Of a DNA stretch of 64,000 nt, positions 45,942 through 55,422 are shown piece after piece. The stretch covers positions 2,108,001-2,172,000 of the forward strand of contig NZ_CP030047.1 in NCBI RefSeq assembly GCF_015291625.1, in the 5' to 3' direction. Source of the DNA: Bradyrhizobium sp. CCBAU 53421. Lineage in GTDB: Bacteria; Pseudomonadota; Alphaproteobacteria; Rhizobiales; Xanthobacteraceae. Every line of letters starts with the position of its first letter. The first letter of the stretch is position 1. The notes under the pieces are model-generated. The model was not told the origin of the DNA. It searched no databases and was given only the letters and a program-made list of their open reading frames with translations. Position numbers and translations under genes: made by a program.

Positions 45942-47194
45942 GCGAGGAGCGCCTGTTGTCCGACGCGCCGTGGCTCGCTTCGGGGCCTGCGGCGCGCGTG
46001 CTCGGCCTGCTCAATGCGGACGGCGAGGAAGCGCGGGTGATCGGCGGCGCCGTGCGCAACGCCTTGATGCGGATTCCGCTCGCCGACATCGACATCGCGA
46101 CCACGGCATTGCCGGAGGAGGTGATCCGCCGCGCCAAGCGGGCGGCGATCAAGAGCGTGCCGACCGGCATCGAGCACGGCACGGTGACCCTGGTGGTCGA
46201 CGGCCAGCCGTTCGAGGTGACGACGCTGCGCGAGGACACCGAGACCTACGGCCGCAAGGCCAAGGTGGCGTTCGGGCGCGACTGGGTTCGCGACGCCGAG
46301 CGGCGCGACTTCACCATCAACGGCCTGTCGGTCGACGCTTCCGGTGTCGTGCATGATCACGTCGGCGGCCTCGCCGACATCGCGGCGCGGCGCGTGCGCT
46401 TCATCGGCGATCCCGCGCAGCGGATCGCCGAGGATTACTTGCGCATCCTGCGCTTCTTCCGCTTCCATGCCGCCTATGGCGCGGGCGAGGTGGATCGCGC
46501 CGGCTATCTCGCCTGCATCAGCGGGCGCGCCGGACTTGCCGGTCTGTCGGCCGAGCGCATCCGCATGGAGATGCTCAAGCTCGTGGTCGCGAACGGCGCC
46601 GCCGGCGCGGTGGTCGCGATGGGCGATGGCGGATTGCTGCAGCCGCTGTTTGGCGGCGTCGCCTATACCGGGCCGTTCGCAGCGATGATCGAGATCGAGC
46701 AGCTAATGGCGCTCGCGCCGAGCGCAACGCGCCGGCTCGCCGCGCTGACGGTTGCCGTGACCGAGGACGCGCGGCGCATCGCGAGCCGGCTGCGGCTCTC
46801 CAACGCCGAGGCCAAGGCGCTCGATTCGATGGGCCATCGCTGGTGGCGATTGCCGGGCATGGACGAGGCGCATGCCAAGCGCCGGCTGTACCGGCTCGAC
46901 GAGGAGCCCTACCGCGACCGCTTGCTGCTTGCCTGGGCGCGGACCGGCGCGGGCCGCGATGTCGAGCAGTGGCGCGCGCTCGCCACGCTGCCACAACGCT
47001 GGCGCGCGCCTCACTTTCCCTTGAGGGCGTCGGATTTCATCGCGCGCGGGATTGCCGAGGGACCGGCATTGGGGCATGTACTGACCTTGGCCGAGGATGC
47101 TTGGCTAGCCGCGGATTTTCCGCTCGATCCGCAGGTGTTGTCTGGCATCGCCGACCAGACCGTCTCCCGTTTCACCCGCGACCATCGGCTTTGA
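45938..47194 (+). CDS. CCA tRNA nucleotidyltransferase / poly(A) polymerase family
   Basis: This 418-residue class II nucleotidyltransferase has the head motif VIGGAVRNALMRIPLADIDI with the catalytic Asp pair (D-I-D), FEVTTLREDTETYGRKAKVA, the RRDFTINGLSVD block and the RNA-binding LRILRFFRFHA. It adds CCA to tRNA 3' ends. The usual GGxVRD is GGAVRN here. This protein is the likely source of CCA ends in the cell. The TGA overlaps the TTG start of the next gene. Confidence 0.9.
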   Translation: MSEERLLSDAPWLASGPAARVLGLLNADGEEARVIGGAVRNALMRIPLADIDIATTALPEEVIRRAKRAAIKSVPTGIEHGTVTLVVDGQPFEVTTLREDTETYGRKAKVAFGRDWVRDAERRDFTINGLSVDASGVVHDHVGGLADIAARRVRFIGDPAQRIAEDYLRILRFFRFHAAYGAGEVDRAGYLACISGRAGLAGLSAERIRMEMLKLVVANGAAGAVVAMGDGGLLQPLFGGVAYTGPFAAMIEIEQLMALAPSATRRLAALTVAVTEDARRIASRLRLSNAEAKALDSMGHRWWRLPGMDEAHAKRRLYRLDEEPYRDRLLLAWARTGAGRDVEQWRALATLPQRWRAPHFPLRASDFIARGIAEGPALGHVLTLAEDAWLAADFPLDPQVLSGIADQTVSRFTRDHRL

Positions 47195-47955
47195 ATTTCC
47201 TTTCCGGCTTCGCAGACATCTCGCTCCTGCAAATTCTGCTCGTCGCAGCCGTTGCGCTGTTTGCTTCCGTGATCGGAGGCCTCGCCGGCTACGGCACTGG
47301 CGCCTTGATGCCGCTGGTGCTGGTGCCGATGGTCGGCGCCGAGCCGGTCGTGCCGATCATCGCGATCTCGTCGATCTTCACCAACTCCAGCCGCTTCGTC
47401 GCCTTCGTCAGATTCGCCGATCGCCGCAAGGCGATCATCGTGATCGCGGCGGCGCTGCTCTCCACGGCGCTCGGCGCTTACGGCTACACGCGGCTGACCA
47501 GCGCCGGCGCCTCGCTGGTGATCGGAAGCATGCTGATCCTGAGCGTCCCGCTCAGGCGGCTACTGCGCAAGCACAGCGTCAGGATCGGCGAGCGGGGGCT
47601 TGCGGCCGGCGCTGTCGGCTATGGCGTCGTGGTCGGCGGCACCGCGGGCTCTGGCGTCATCCTGCTCTCGCTGTTGATGGCGGCGGGCCTCGAAGGCGCG
47701 GCCGTGGTCGCGACCGATGCGGTGATCTCGCTGACGAGCGCCGCGGTGAAGATTTCGGTGTTCGGCCTGACCGGCGTCATCACCGCGCAGGTGCTGGCCT
47801 TTGCGCTGCTGATCGGCCTGGTCGCCATACCCGGCGCGTTCCTCGCCAAGGCCTTTGTCGAACGGATGCCGGTGCATATCCACACCGCGATCCTCGATGC
47901 CGCCGTGATCACCGGCGGTGCGGTGATGATCTCGAGCGCGCTGCGCGCATTTTGA
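47191..47955 (+). CDS. Sulfite exporter TauE/SafE family (TSUP) permease
   Basis: This 254-residue inner-membrane protein has about seven to eight helices, with the repeated TSUP signature GGLAGYGTGALMPLVLVPMV and VVGGTAGSGVILLSLLMAAG. The family moves sulfite, sulfolactate or other organic anions. The start is a TTG at 47191, overlapping the pcnB stop (TTGA), so it is the last gene of the unit. No sulfur-metabolism gene is adjacent, so the substrate is open. Confidence 0.88.
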   Translation: MNFLSGFADISLLQILLVAAVALFASVIGGLAGYGTGALMPLVLVPMVGAEPVVPIIAISSIFTNSSRFVAFVRFADRRKAIIVIAAALLSTALGAYGYTRLTSAGASLVIGSMLILSVPLRRLLRKHSVRIGERGLAAGAVGYGVVVGGTAGSGVILLSLLMAAGLEGAAVVATDAVISLTSAAVKISVFGLTGVITAQVLAFALLIGLVAIPGAFLAKAFVERMPVHIHTAILDAAVITGGAVMISSALRAF

Positions 47956-48010
47956 CCGGAAGCGGAAGCGATGCGCCGGCGGCTTGCCGGGCAGCATCGC
48001 CTGAGAAATC

Positions 48011-48280
48011 TTACGCCGCCTTGCGCTTCTTCTTGCGGTCGCCGTCGTCGTCCTCGTCCTCTTCTTCCTCGTCGTCGTCCTCGTCTTCGTCGTCTTCCTC
48101 TTCATCGTCCTCCGGATCGATCTCGGTCGATTCGAGTGCGACGAGCGGCAGGGTTTCGCGAAACAGGTCGCCGTCCGTGCCCATCCACAGGCACTCGACC
48201 TTGTCCTCGTCGATTTCCACCACCGTGATCGGATGGCCGCCGGATTTCAGCATGACGACATCGCCTGGTTTCAGTTCCAT
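48011..48280 (-). CDS. YodC/DUF2158-like protein with acidic tail
   Basis: This 89-residue protein has an N-terminal SH3-like DUF2158 domain (residues 1-50: MELKPGDVVMLKSGGHPITV, then VECLWMGTDGDLFRETLPL). The next 32 residues are almost entirely Asp and Glu, and the tail ends in a short basic cluster (RKKKRKAA). A tail this acidic suggests nucleic-acid mimicry or binding of a basic partner. No clear partner is nearby. Confidence 0.82.
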   Translation of the reverse strand: MELKPGDVVMLKSGGHPITVVEIDEDKVECLWMGTDGDLFRETLPLVALESTEIDPEDDEEEDDEDEDDDEEEEDEDDDGDRKKKRKAA

Positions 48281-48391
48281 GATTTTCCCTCCGCGCTGGA
48301 TGACGCGGACGGCAGGCTAGCGACCAGTGATGACAGTCAAATCACGGCCGGCGCCTGGCGCGGCGGATTTGCCGTGAAAACCGCCGCTGCG

Positions 48392-49132
48392 TTATTTTCG
48401 CGCGACCGGAACCAACTCGCTCAGCGAGCGGATGATGCGGTCCGGCTTGATCGTTGAACCCTCCGGCAGGCCAACGCCGTGCACGTCCATCCAGATCGCG
48501 TAGATGCCAAGCCGCTGCGGCGCCACGACTTCCCACTCCAGATTGTCGCCGATCATCCAGGTGTCTGACGCCGTGACGCCAAGTGCCTGCATCGCGTGCA
48601 GATAGGCGCGCTCCTCGGGCTTGCCGAAACCGTGCTCGCCCTCGATCTGGATGTGATCGAAGCGATGGCCGAGCGCGAAGCGCTCGACCTTGGCGCGCTG
48701 CATGTCGGCGGCGCCGTTGGTGACCAGCGCGAGCTTGATGCCGAGCGCCTTGAACGCATCGATCGCTTCATGCGCGCCGGGGAAGACGAACATCTCCTCC
48801 TCGCGATAGGCGGTGAAGCGATCGGCGATGCGGTCCGCGAGATCGTCCGGCAGCGCGCGATGGCCGGCCGCCGCGAGCGCCGCGAAGCCGCCCTTCACCG
48901 TGAGCCGCCGCGCCTCGCCGAGCTTGATCCGCCAGATCGGCTCGGCGGTCGACCAGAATTGCCGCGCATAGGCCAGCAGCGCAGTCGCGACCTGATCCGG
49001 GGGCAGGGGCGCGAGCTCCGCGGCGAACTCGGCGGTGATCGTGTTCCAGGCGATCTCGGGGCGTCCATAGGCCGACAGGATGGTGTCATCCATGTCGATC
49101 AGCATCGCGCGCGGCAGCTTCGTTACGGCCAT
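48392..49132 (-). CDS. HAD-superfamily hydrolase, nucleotidase-like
   Basis: This 246-residue HAD phosphatase has motif [12 protein letters not shown], with Asp13 and Asp15 as the catalytic pair, and motif [12 protein letters not shown]. Motif III is the Lys in [10 protein letters not shown] and motif IV is [11 protein letters not shown]. The helical cap suggests a nucleotidase or phosphoglycolate phosphatase. It overlaps the hemF stop by ten bases, so it is the last gene of the trmL-queE-queD-hemF unit. Confidence 0.85.
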   Translation of the reverse strand: MAVTKLPRAMLIDMDDTILSAYGRPEIAWNTITAEFAAELAPLPPDQVATALLAYARQFWSTAEPIWRIKLGEARRLTVKGGFAALAAAGHRALPDDLADRIADRFTAYREEEMFVFPGAHEAIDAFKALGIKLALVTNGAADMQRAKVERFALGHRFDHIQIEGEHGFGKPEERAYLHAMQALGVTASDTWMIGDNLEWEVVAPQRLGIYAIWMDVHGVGLPEGSTIKPDRIIRSLSELVPVARK

Positions 49133-50019
49133 TTCACCTCCGGCGGCAGCGACGACAGGATCGAATCCACATTGCCGCCGGTCTTCAGGCCAAAGATGGT
49201 GCCGCGATCGTAGAGCAGGTTGAATTCGACATAGCGCCCGCGGCGGATCAGCTGCTCGTCGCGATCCTCCGCGCTCCAGTCGGCCTCGAAATTGCGCCGC
49301 ACGAGGTCAGGATAGATCTTCAGGAAGCTGCGCCCGACGTCCTGGGTGAAAGCCAGATCGGCCTCCCAGTCGCCGCTGTCGTGCCAGTCATAGAAGATGC
49401 CGCCGATGCCGCGGGCTTCCTTGCGGTGTGGCAGGTAGAAATAGTCGTCGCACCATTTCTTGTACTTGTCGTAGTCGGCGACGCCGTTCGGTCCGCTGCA
49501 GGCCTCTTTCATCGCAGCATGGAAGGCGACCGTATCGGGGTCTTCCTGGGTGCGCCGCCGGTTCAGCACCGGCGTCAGGTCGGCGCCGCCGCCGAACCAC
49601 GCTTTGGTCGTGACGACGAAGCGGGTGTTCATGTGCACGGCGGGCACGTTCGGATTGCGCAGATGCGCGATCAGCGAAATGCCCGAGGCCCAAAAGCGTG
49701 GGTCGTCGGCGGCACCGGGAATCTGGGCGCGGAATTCGGGAGCGAATTCGCCATGCACGGTCGAGCAGTGCACGCCGACCTTCTCGAACAGCCGGCCCTT
49801 CATGATCGACATCACGCCGCCGCCGCCGGGCTTGCCGGTGTGATCGGTGCGGTCCCAGGGCGTGCGCACGAAGCGGCCGGCATTGCCGGGATAGAGGGCG
49901 GAGGGGGCGTCGTCCTCGAGCCTCTCGAAGGCCGCGCAGATGTCGTTGCGCAGCGCCTCGAACCAGCCACGCGCACGCGCCTTGCGGTCCTCGATGATGG
50001 CGGGGTCTGTTGGCAGCAT
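49123..50019 (-). CDS. hemF: Oxygen-dependent coproporphyrinogen III oxidase
   Basis: This 298-residue enzyme oxidatively decarboxylates coproporphyrinogen III to protoporphyrinogen IX. Diagnostic blocks are [40 protein letters not shown] and [20 protein letters not shown], plus the final [19 protein letters not shown]. The length is normal. Its start lies two bases after the queD stop. Placement with queuosine genes suggests co-expression rather than a metabolic link. Confidence 0.96.
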   Translation of the reverse strand: MLPTDPAIIEDRKARARGWFEALRNDICAAFERLEDDAPSALYPGNAGRFVRTPWDRTDHTGKPGGGGVMSIMKGRLFEKVGVHCSTVHGEFAPEFRAQIPGAADDPRFWASGISLIAHLRNPNVPAVHMNTRFVVTTKAWFGGGADLTPVLNRRRTQEDPDTVAFHAAMKEACSGPNGVADYDKYKKWCDDYFYLPHRKEARGIGGIFYDWHDSGDWEADLAFTQDVGRSFLKIYPDLVRRNFEADWSAEDRDEQLIRRGRYVEFNLLYDRGTIFGLKTGGNVDSILSSLPPEVKWP

Positions 50020-50021
50020 GG

Positions 50022-50399
50022 CTAACCTTGCGGGCCGAAATAGGTGCAGCTCTCGCTGCAGCTGTCGCGATGGACGCTGACGCGGGTCAGCTTGCCCGCG
50101 TGTTGCAACCGCTCCCAGATGAAGCGCGAGAGATTCTCCAGTGTCGGCACCCCGATCGCCTCGATCTTGTTGAGGAACTTGTGGTCGAGGGTCTTCTGCA
50201 CCTCGGCCATGGCGCGTTCGAGCAGGCCGAGATCGACCACCATTCCGGTTTTCGGGTCGGGCGTGCCGCGCACCGTGACTTCAGCGCGGAAGGAGTGACC
50301 GTGAATCTCCTCGCTGGCGGTGCCAAAGGTCGTTCCGGACAGCGCATGCGCAGCCTCGAACCGAAACGCTTTCGTCAATTCCCACATCTCGTTCAACAA
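50022..50399 (-). CDS. queD: 6-carboxytetrahydropterin synthase (QueD-like), non-canonical active site
   Basis: This 125-residue PTPS-fold protein acts in queuosine synthesis, turning dihydroneopterin triphosphate into carboxytetrahydropterin. Zn ligands are His in FEAAHALSG and the pair in IHGHSF. The catalytic Cys that usually stands four residues before the HGH histidine is Ser here ([11 protein letters not shown]), with two Glu next to it. The late part [12 protein letters not shown] and [14 protein letters not shown] is typical. The neighbouring queE argues for a queuosine role. The changed residue suggests a variant mechanism or subfamily. Confidence 0.88.
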   Translation of the reverse strand: MLNEMWELTKAFRFEAAHALSGTTFGTASEEIHGHSFRAEVTVRGTPDPKTGMVVDLGLLERAMAEVQKTLDHKFLNKIEAIGVPTLENLSRFIWERLQHAGKLTRVSVHRDSCSESCTYFGPQG

Positions 50400-50418
50400 T
50401 CCAGTTCTGAGTAGTTCA

Positions 50419-51051
50419 TCATCTAATGCCGAGCGTCTTGTGCGTCTGCACGCTGAGGCGCCATTGCGGGTGCTTCAGGCAGTATGCGATCGCGCGCTCG
50501 GTATTCTCGATCACATCGGGGCCGTCCATCGGCTGCAGCGAGAAGCGCTCGAAGGCGAGCCCGGCAAAATCCTCCGGCGCGTTCTCCGGCTGCGGATAGA
50601 CCAGCTTGAGCTCGTGCCCCTTGCGCACCACGAGCTCGGAGGCGGCCTTCGGGCTGACGCAGATCCAGTCGAGCCCGTCGGGCGGGGCGATGGTGCCGTT
50701 GGTCTCGATCGCGATCGCAAAGCCGTGGCCGTGCAGGGCTTCGATCAGCGCCGTGTCGACCTGCAGCAACGGCTCGCCGCCGGTCAGCACCACATAGCGG
50801 TCGGCGTGGCCCCCGGTCCATTGCGCCGCAATGGTGCCGGCCAGCTCCTCGGCGGTCGTATAGCGACCGCCCAGCGTGCCGTCGGTGCCGATGAAATCGG
50901 TGTCGCAGAACCGGCAGACGGCGCCTGCGCGGTCCTGCTCGCGGCCGCTCCAGAGGTTGCAGCCGGCGAAGCGGCAGAACACGGAGGCCCGGCCCGCTTG
51001 GGCGCCTTCGCCCTGCAGGGTGAGAAAGATCTCCTTGACCGCGTAGCTCAC
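50419..51051 (-). CDS. queE: 7-carboxy-7-deazaguanine synthase
   Basis: This 210-residue radical SAM enzyme makes the deazaguanine ring of queuosine from carboxytetrahydropterin. The cluster motif is the QueE-specific C-x14-C-x2-C (GCNLW...VCRFCDTDF). VVLTGGEPLLQVD and AIETNGTIAPPDGLDWICVS are the other SAM-binding blocks. There is no ATG. The GTG at 51051 (VSYAVKEIFLTLQGEGAQAG) fits the family N-terminus and has AAGGGA upstream. It lies between trmL and queD, all on the minus strand. Confidence 0.93.
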   Translation of the reverse strand: MSYAVKEIFLTLQGEGAQAGRASVFCRFAGCNLWSGREQDRAGAVCRFCDTDFIGTDGTLGGRYTTAEELAGTIAAQWTGGHADRYVVLTGGEPLLQVDTALIEALHGHGFAIAIETNGTIAPPDGLDWICVSPKAASELVVRKGHELKLVYPQPENAPEDFAGLAFERFSLQPMDGPDVIENTERAIAYCLKHPQWRLSVQTHKTLGIR

Positions 51052-51061
51052 CAAAAATCCC

Positions 51062-51541
51062 TTAAGTTGCCGAACCGGCAATTCCTGAACCGGCAAATCC
51101 TGTCTGTCGCAGCGCCTCACCGACTGCCATGGCCACGGTGACCGCCACATTGAGCGAGCGCAAACTCGGCTTGATCGGAATCAGCAGCCGCGCGTCCGCG
51201 ACGGCCGCCACCGCGTCGGTCACCCCTGCCGTTTCGCGCCCGAACAGCAGCACATCGGAGGCCGAATACGCGAAATCAAGGTATGATTTCGCCGCTTTGG
51301 TCGTGAACAGGACCAGTCGGCATCCGGCCTCGGCCCGCCATTCCTCGAATTTCGACCATGAGTCGTGACGCTTCAACCGCACATGGTCGAGATAGTCCAT
51401 ACCCGCCCGGCGGAAATTCCGGTCCGAGGTGTCGAATCCCGCCGGTTCGATGATATGGGCTGCGACGTCCAGGCAGGCGCAGAGGCGCAGAATCGTCCCT
51501 GTATTCTGGGGGATGTCGGGCTGGAACAGCGCGATCTGCAT
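51062..51541 (-). CDS. trmL: tRNA (cytidine(34)-2'-O)-methyltransferase TrmL
   Basis: This 159-residue SPOUT methyltransferase modifies the 2'-OH of the wobble nucleotide in leucine tRNAs. Characteristic parts are MQIALFQPDIPQNTGTILRL, the RRAGMDYLDHVRLKRHDSW block, LLFGRETAGV and the knot LRSLNVAVTVAMAVGEAL. The length fits TrmL. It is the first gene of the minus-strand unit and is divergent from fbcF. The 277 bases between the two contain no other gene. Confidence 0.93.
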   Translation of the reverse strand: MQIALFQPDIPQNTGTILRLCACLDVAAHIIEPAGFDTSDRNFRRAGMDYLDHVRLKRHDSWSKFEEWRAEAGCRLVLFTTKAAKSYLDFAYSASDVLLFGRETAGVTDAVAAVADARLLIPIKPSLRSLNVAVTVAMAVGEALRQTGFAGSGIAGSAT

Positions 51542-51818
51542 GGTGCGGGCGACCTGTGAAATCCGGATGAAATTGTCTCAATAAAACATCGCTCGGCGCG
51601 GATTTCGTGCATTGCACGTGTGCGAGCCGATAGCGGGCTTGCGCTCGTCCGGCAAGGGTGCCAATAGAACGATTCTGGACTGCTGTTCCGCCATTTGGGG
51701 TGGGGAATAGCGGTTTTCTGCCGCCGCGGGGGCCGCGGGCGCCGGCAGCCTTTCTTGGGGCGCGTCCTGCGTCTCCGGGGCGGTTCCACCGGCTGCAGAA
51801 AAGAAAGGGCTAGGAATC

Positions 51819-52349
51819 GTGACGACAGCGTCTTCGGCGGACCATCCGACACGCCGTGATTTTCTCTTTGTTGCAACCGGAGCTGCCGCCGCGGTCGGCG
51901 CAGCCGCCACCGTCTGGCCGCTGGTTGCCCAGATGAACCCGGACGCCGCCACGATCGCGGCCGGCGCGCCGATCCAGGTCGATCTGACGCCGATCGCCGA
52001 GGGCCAGGACATCAAGGTCTTCTGGCGCGGCAAGCCGATCTACATCAGCCATCGCACCAAGAAGCAGATCCAGGAGGCCCAGAGCGTGGCGCTCTCGAGC
52101 CTGCCCGATCCGCAGCCCGACTCGGCCCGCGTCAAGGCAGGCCATGACCAGTGGCTGGTCGTGATCGGCATCTGCACCCATCTCGGCTGCATCCCGATCG
52201 CCCATGAGGGCAATTACGACGGCTTCTTCTGCCCCTGCCACGGCTCGCAGTACGACTCCTCTGGTCGTATCCGCCAGGGGCCGGCGCCCGCCAACCTGGC
52301 GGTGCCGCCCTACGCCTTCCTTTCCGACACCAAAATCCAGATCGGCTAA
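51819..52349 (+). CDS. fbcF: Ubiquinol-cytochrome c reductase iron-sulfur (Rieske) subunit
   Basis: This 176-residue Rieske protein of the cytochrome bc1 complex starts with a Tat-like anchor ([20 protein letters not shown]). It carries the cluster motifs CTHLGCIP and CPCHGSQYD, in which two Cys and two His bind [2Fe-2S]. It transfers electrons from quinol to cytochrome c1. The start is GTG at 51819 with TAGGA upstream. It is the first gene of the fbcFH operon (petA in other naming). Confidence 0.95.
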   Translation: MTTASSADHPTRRDFLFVATGAAAAVGAAATVWPLVAQMNPDAATIAAGAPIQVDLTPIAEGQDIKVFWRGKPIYISHRTKKQIQEAQSVALSSLPDPQPDSARVKAGHDQWLVVIGICTHLGCIPIAHEGNYDGFFCPCHGSQYDSSGRIRQGPAPANLAVPPYAFLSDTKIQIG

Positions 52350-52421
52350 GTCCCGGACCCTCCGGGATTTCGGCTTCCCCTTGGACCCATCGCGTCGTTT
52401 TTCTTCTTCAGGATCGCATCA

Positions 52422-54494
52422 ATGAGCGGACCATCTGATTTCCAACCGAGCAACCCCGCCTTGAAGTGGATCGAACGGCGTCTTCCGATCTTCGGCCTGA
52501 TCCACTCCTCCTTCGTGGCCTATCCGACGCCGCGCAACCTGAACTACTGGTGGACCTTCGGCGCCATCCTTTCGATGATGCTGGCGCTGCAGATCCTGAC
52601 CGGCGTGATCCTGGCGATGCACTACACGCCGCACGCCGATCTCGCCTTCAAGTCGGTCGAGCTGATCGTCCGCGACGTCAACTACGGCTGGCTGCTGCGC
52701 AACATGCATGCCTGCGGCGCGTCGATGTTCTTCTTCGCCGTCTACATCCACATGTTCCGCGGTCTCTATTACGGGTCGTACAAGGAGCCGCGCGAGGTGC
52801 TGTGGATCCTCGGCGTCATCATCTACCTCTTGATGATGGCGACCGGCTTCATGGGCTACGTGCTGCCGTGGGGCCAGATGAGCTTCTGGGGCGCCACCGT
52901 CATCACCAACCTGTTCTCGGCCGTGCCGTATTTCGGCGAGAGCATCGTGACCCTGCTGTGGGGCGGCTATTCGGTCGGCAACCCGACACTGAACCGCTTC
53001 TTCTCGCTGCACTATCTGCTGCCGTTCGTGATCGCCGGCGTGGTCGTGCTGCACGTCTGGGCGCTGCACGTCGCGGGTCAGAACAACCCGGCCGGCGTCG
53101 AGGCCAAGACCGAGAAGGACACCGTTCCGTTCACGCCCTATGCGACGATCAAGGACGCGTTCGGTGTGTCGTGCTTCCTGATCTTCTTCGCCTGGTTCAT
53201 CTTCTACATGCCGAACTACCTCGGCGACGCCGACAACTACATCCCGGCGAACCCGGGCGTGACCCCGGCGCACATCGTGCCTGAATGGTACTACCTGCCG
53301 TTCTACGCGATCCTGCGCTCGATCCCGAACAAGCTCGCCGGCGTCGTGGCGATGTTCTCGGCGATCATCATTCTGTGCTTCCTGCCCTGGCTCGACAGCG
53401 CACGGACCCGTTCGTCGAAGTATCGTCCGCTGGCCAAGCAGTTCTTCTGGATCTTCGTGGTGGTCTGCATCCTGCTCGGTTATCTCGGCTCGCAGCCGCC
53501 GGAAGGCATCTACGTGATCGCCGGCCGCATCCTGACGGTGTGCTACTTCGCCTACTTCCTGATCGTGCTGCCGCTGCTCGCCCGCATCGAGACGCCGCGC
53601 CCGGTGCCGAACTCGATCGCCGACGACGTGCTGGCGAAGAGCAAGGGCAGGGCCGTGACCGCAGCCTCGGTGATGCTCGCGCTGGTGGTGGCCGGTGGCC
53701 TGTTTGCCGGTAGCACCCAGAACGCCAGGGCCGAGGAGGGCGGCGACACCCCGCCGGCCCAGAGCTGGTCGTTCTCCGGTCCTCTCGGCACGTATGACCG
53801 CGGCTCGCTGCAGCGTGGCCTGAAGGTCTACAAGGAGGTCTGCTCGGCCTGCCACGGCCTCTCCTATGTCGCGTTCCGCAACCTCGCCGATGCCGGCGGC
53901 CCCGGCTATTCCGAGGCGCAGGCGGCCGCGTTCGCGTCCGAGTACAAGATCAAGGACGGCCCGAACGACCAGGGCGAGATGTTCGAGCGCCCGGGCCGCC
54001 CGGCGGATTACTTCCCGTCGCCGTTTCCGAACGAGCAGGCCGCACGCGCAGCCAATGGCGGCGCGGCGCCGCCCGACCTCTCGCTGATCACCAAGGCGCG
54101 GTCCTACAAACGCGGTTTCCCGCAGTTCGTGATCGACTTCTTCAGCCAGTACCAGGAGCAGGGCCCCGACTACGTCGACGCGATCCTGCAGGGCTTCGAG
54201 GACAAGGCTCCGGCCGGCGTCACGATCCCGGAAGGCTCGTACTACAACAAGTACTTCCCCGGCCACGCCATCAAGATGCCGAAGCCACTGTCCGACGGTC
54301 AGGTGACCTTCGACGACGGCTCGCCGGCGACGGTCAAGCAGTACGCGCATGACGTCACCACCTTCCTGATGTGGGCCGCCGAGCCGCACATGGAAGCGCG
54401 CAAGCGGATCGGCATGCAGGTGTTCTTCTTCCTGGTGGTGTTCGCCATCCTGATGTACTTCACCAAGCGCAAGGTCTGGGCCGACGCTCACTGA
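52422..54494 (+). CDS. fbcH: Cytochrome b / cytochrome c1 fusion (FbcH precursor)
   Basis: This 690-residue polyprotein encodes both remaining bc1 subunits. Residues about 1-410 are cytochrome b, with heme-binding His in [18 protein letters not shown] and [12 protein letters not shown], and the Qo-site PEWY in [14 protein letters not shown] signal-like segment follows ([22 protein letters not shown]). Then comes cytochrome c1 with the heme motif CSACHGL, a Met ligand in AIKMPKPL and a C-terminal anchor. Cleavage after ARA should release the c1 part, as known for the homologous B. japonicum precursor. Confidence 0.95.
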   Translation: MSGPSDFQPSNPALKWIERRLPIFGLIHSSFVAYPTPRNLNYWWTFGAILSMMLALQILTGVILAMHYTPHADLAFKSVELIVRDVNYGWLLRNMHACGASMFFFAVYIHMFRGLYYGSYKEPREVLWILGVIIYLLMMATGFMGYVLPWGQMSFWGATVITNLFSAVPYFGESIVTLLWGGYSVGNPTLNRFFSLHYLLPFVIAGVVVLHVWALHVAGQNNPAGVEAKTEKDTVPFTPYATIKDAFGVSCFLIFFAWFIFYMPNYLGDADNYIPANPGVTPAHIVPEWYYLPFYAILRSIPNKLAGVVAMFSAIIILCFLPWLDSARTRSSKYRPLAKQFFWIFVVVCILLGYLGSQPPEGIYVIAGRILTVCYFAYFLIVLPLLARIETPRPVPNSIADDVLAKSKGRAVTAASVMLALVVAGGLFAGSTQNARAEEGGDTPPAQSWSFSGPLGTYDRGSLQRGLKVYKEVCSACHGLSYVAFRNLADAGGPGYSEAQAAAFASEYKIKDGPNDQGEMFERPGRPADYFPSPFPNEQAARAANGGAAPPDLSLITKARSYKRGFPQFVIDFFSQYQEQGPDYVDAILQGFEDKAPAGVTIPEGSYYNKYFPGHAIKMPKPLSDGQVTFDDGSPATVKQYAHDVTTFLMWAAEPHMEARKRIGMQVFFFLVVFAILMYFTKRKVWADAH

Positions 54495-54514
54495 GCTCAA
54501 CCGTCGCGCGTTTG

Positions 54515-54539
54515 AAAAAGCCCCTTCGGGGGCTTTTTT
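54515..54539 (+). terminator. Rho-independent terminator of fbcFH
   Basis: The stem AAAAAGCCCC / GGGGGCTTTTTT with the stable loop TTCG lies 20 bases after the fbcH stop and ends in a run of T. It is a strong intrinsic terminator. Confidence 0.93.
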
Positions 54540-54691
54540 GTTTGTGCGTGTTCGAGGCTTGGTTTGCGGGAAGCGCGCTCGTGCTTCCGCAGTCATGACG
54601 AGTGCGCGAGGGGGCGGCAGGGCGATTGCGTCCGCCATCGAGTACGGACAAAATGCCGGCCAATCAGCCGGCAAACATTGCGGAGGAACTC

Positions 54692-55366
54692 ATGGGTACC
54701 AGCATCAACTTCAAGCGTCCGGACGGCAAGGAAGCGTCAGGCTATCTCGCCAATGCCGCGCGCGGCAACGCGCCCGGGGTGGTCGTGATCCAGGAGTGGT
54801 GGGGGCTGCAGGACCAGATCAAGGGCATGTGCGACCGCTTCGCACGGGCCGGTTTCGATGCGCTGGCGCCCGATCTCTACAAGGGCAAGGTGGTGCCGTA
54901 TCACGACACCGACGCGGCCGGCAAAGAGATGAACTCGCTCGACTTCATGGACGCCACCACGCAGACGGTGCGCGGCGCCGCGCAATATCTCGGCAAGAAC
55001 GGCGCCAAGGTCGGCCTGACCGGCTTCTGCCTCGGCGGCGCCGTGACCATCATCGGCGCCACCAAGATACCGGAATTGACGGCCGGTGTGGTGTTCTACG
55101 GCATTCCGCCGGAGCAGGCGGCCAAGCCGGCGGACGTTCGGATTCCGCTGCAGGGCCATTTCGCCACCAAGGACGATTGGTGCACGCCGGCGCTGGTCGA
55201 TGGTTTCGAGAAGGCGATGAAGGCCGCCGGCAAATCGCTGGAGCTGTACCGTTATGACGCCGAGCACGGCTTCGGCAACGAGCAGCGCCTGTCGGTGCAC
55301 GACCGGCAGTGTGCGGAACTGGCCTGGGACCGTGCGACGGACTTCTTCAAGAAGCATCTGGGGTAG
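54692..55366 (+). CDS. Dienelactone hydrolase family protein
   Basis: This 224-residue alpha/beta hydrolase of the dienelactone hydrolase group has the nucleophile elbow GFCLGG (Cys as nucleophile), Asp in HFATKDDWCTP and His in YDAEHGFGNEQ. The block VVVIQEWWGLQDQIKGMCDR is family-typical. The ATG at 54692 is chosen for its GGAGG ribosome-binding site at 54682. The frame is open further upstream. The substrate is an ester or lactone not identifiable here. Confidence 0.9.
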   Translation: MGTSINFKRPDGKEASGYLANAARGNAPGVVVIQEWWGLQDQIKGMCDRFARAGFDALAPDLYKGKVVPYHDTDAAGKEMNSLDFMDATTQTVRGAAQYLGKNGAKVGLTGFCLGGAVTIIGATKIPELTAGVVFYGIPPEQAAKPADVRIPLQGHFATKDDWCTPALVDGFEKAMKAAGKSLELYRYDAEHGFGNEQRLSVHDRQCAELAWDRATDFFKKHLG

Positions 55367-55380
55367 GCGGCGTTCGCGAT

Positions 55381-55420
55381 CACCATCGTCGTCCCGGCCT
55401 TCGCCGGGACGACGATGGTG
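55381..55420. terminator. Perfect palindrome, bidirectional terminator or repeat
   Basis: CACCATCGTCGTCCCGGC and its exact complement GCCGGGACGACGATGGTG enclose CTTC. It lies between the convergent dienelactone hydrolase and VOC genes. There is no T-run, so it may act as a structural repeat (GTCGTCCCGGC...GCCGGGACGAC), a common sequence type between Bradyrhizobium genes. Confidence 0.6.
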
Positions 55421-55422
55421 AG

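Noticed and set aside
52419..54674. 751-codon minus-strand frame opposite fbcH
   Set aside because: fbcH has heme and Qo-site motifs throughout; the antisense translation is a His/Arg/Asp-rich shadow.
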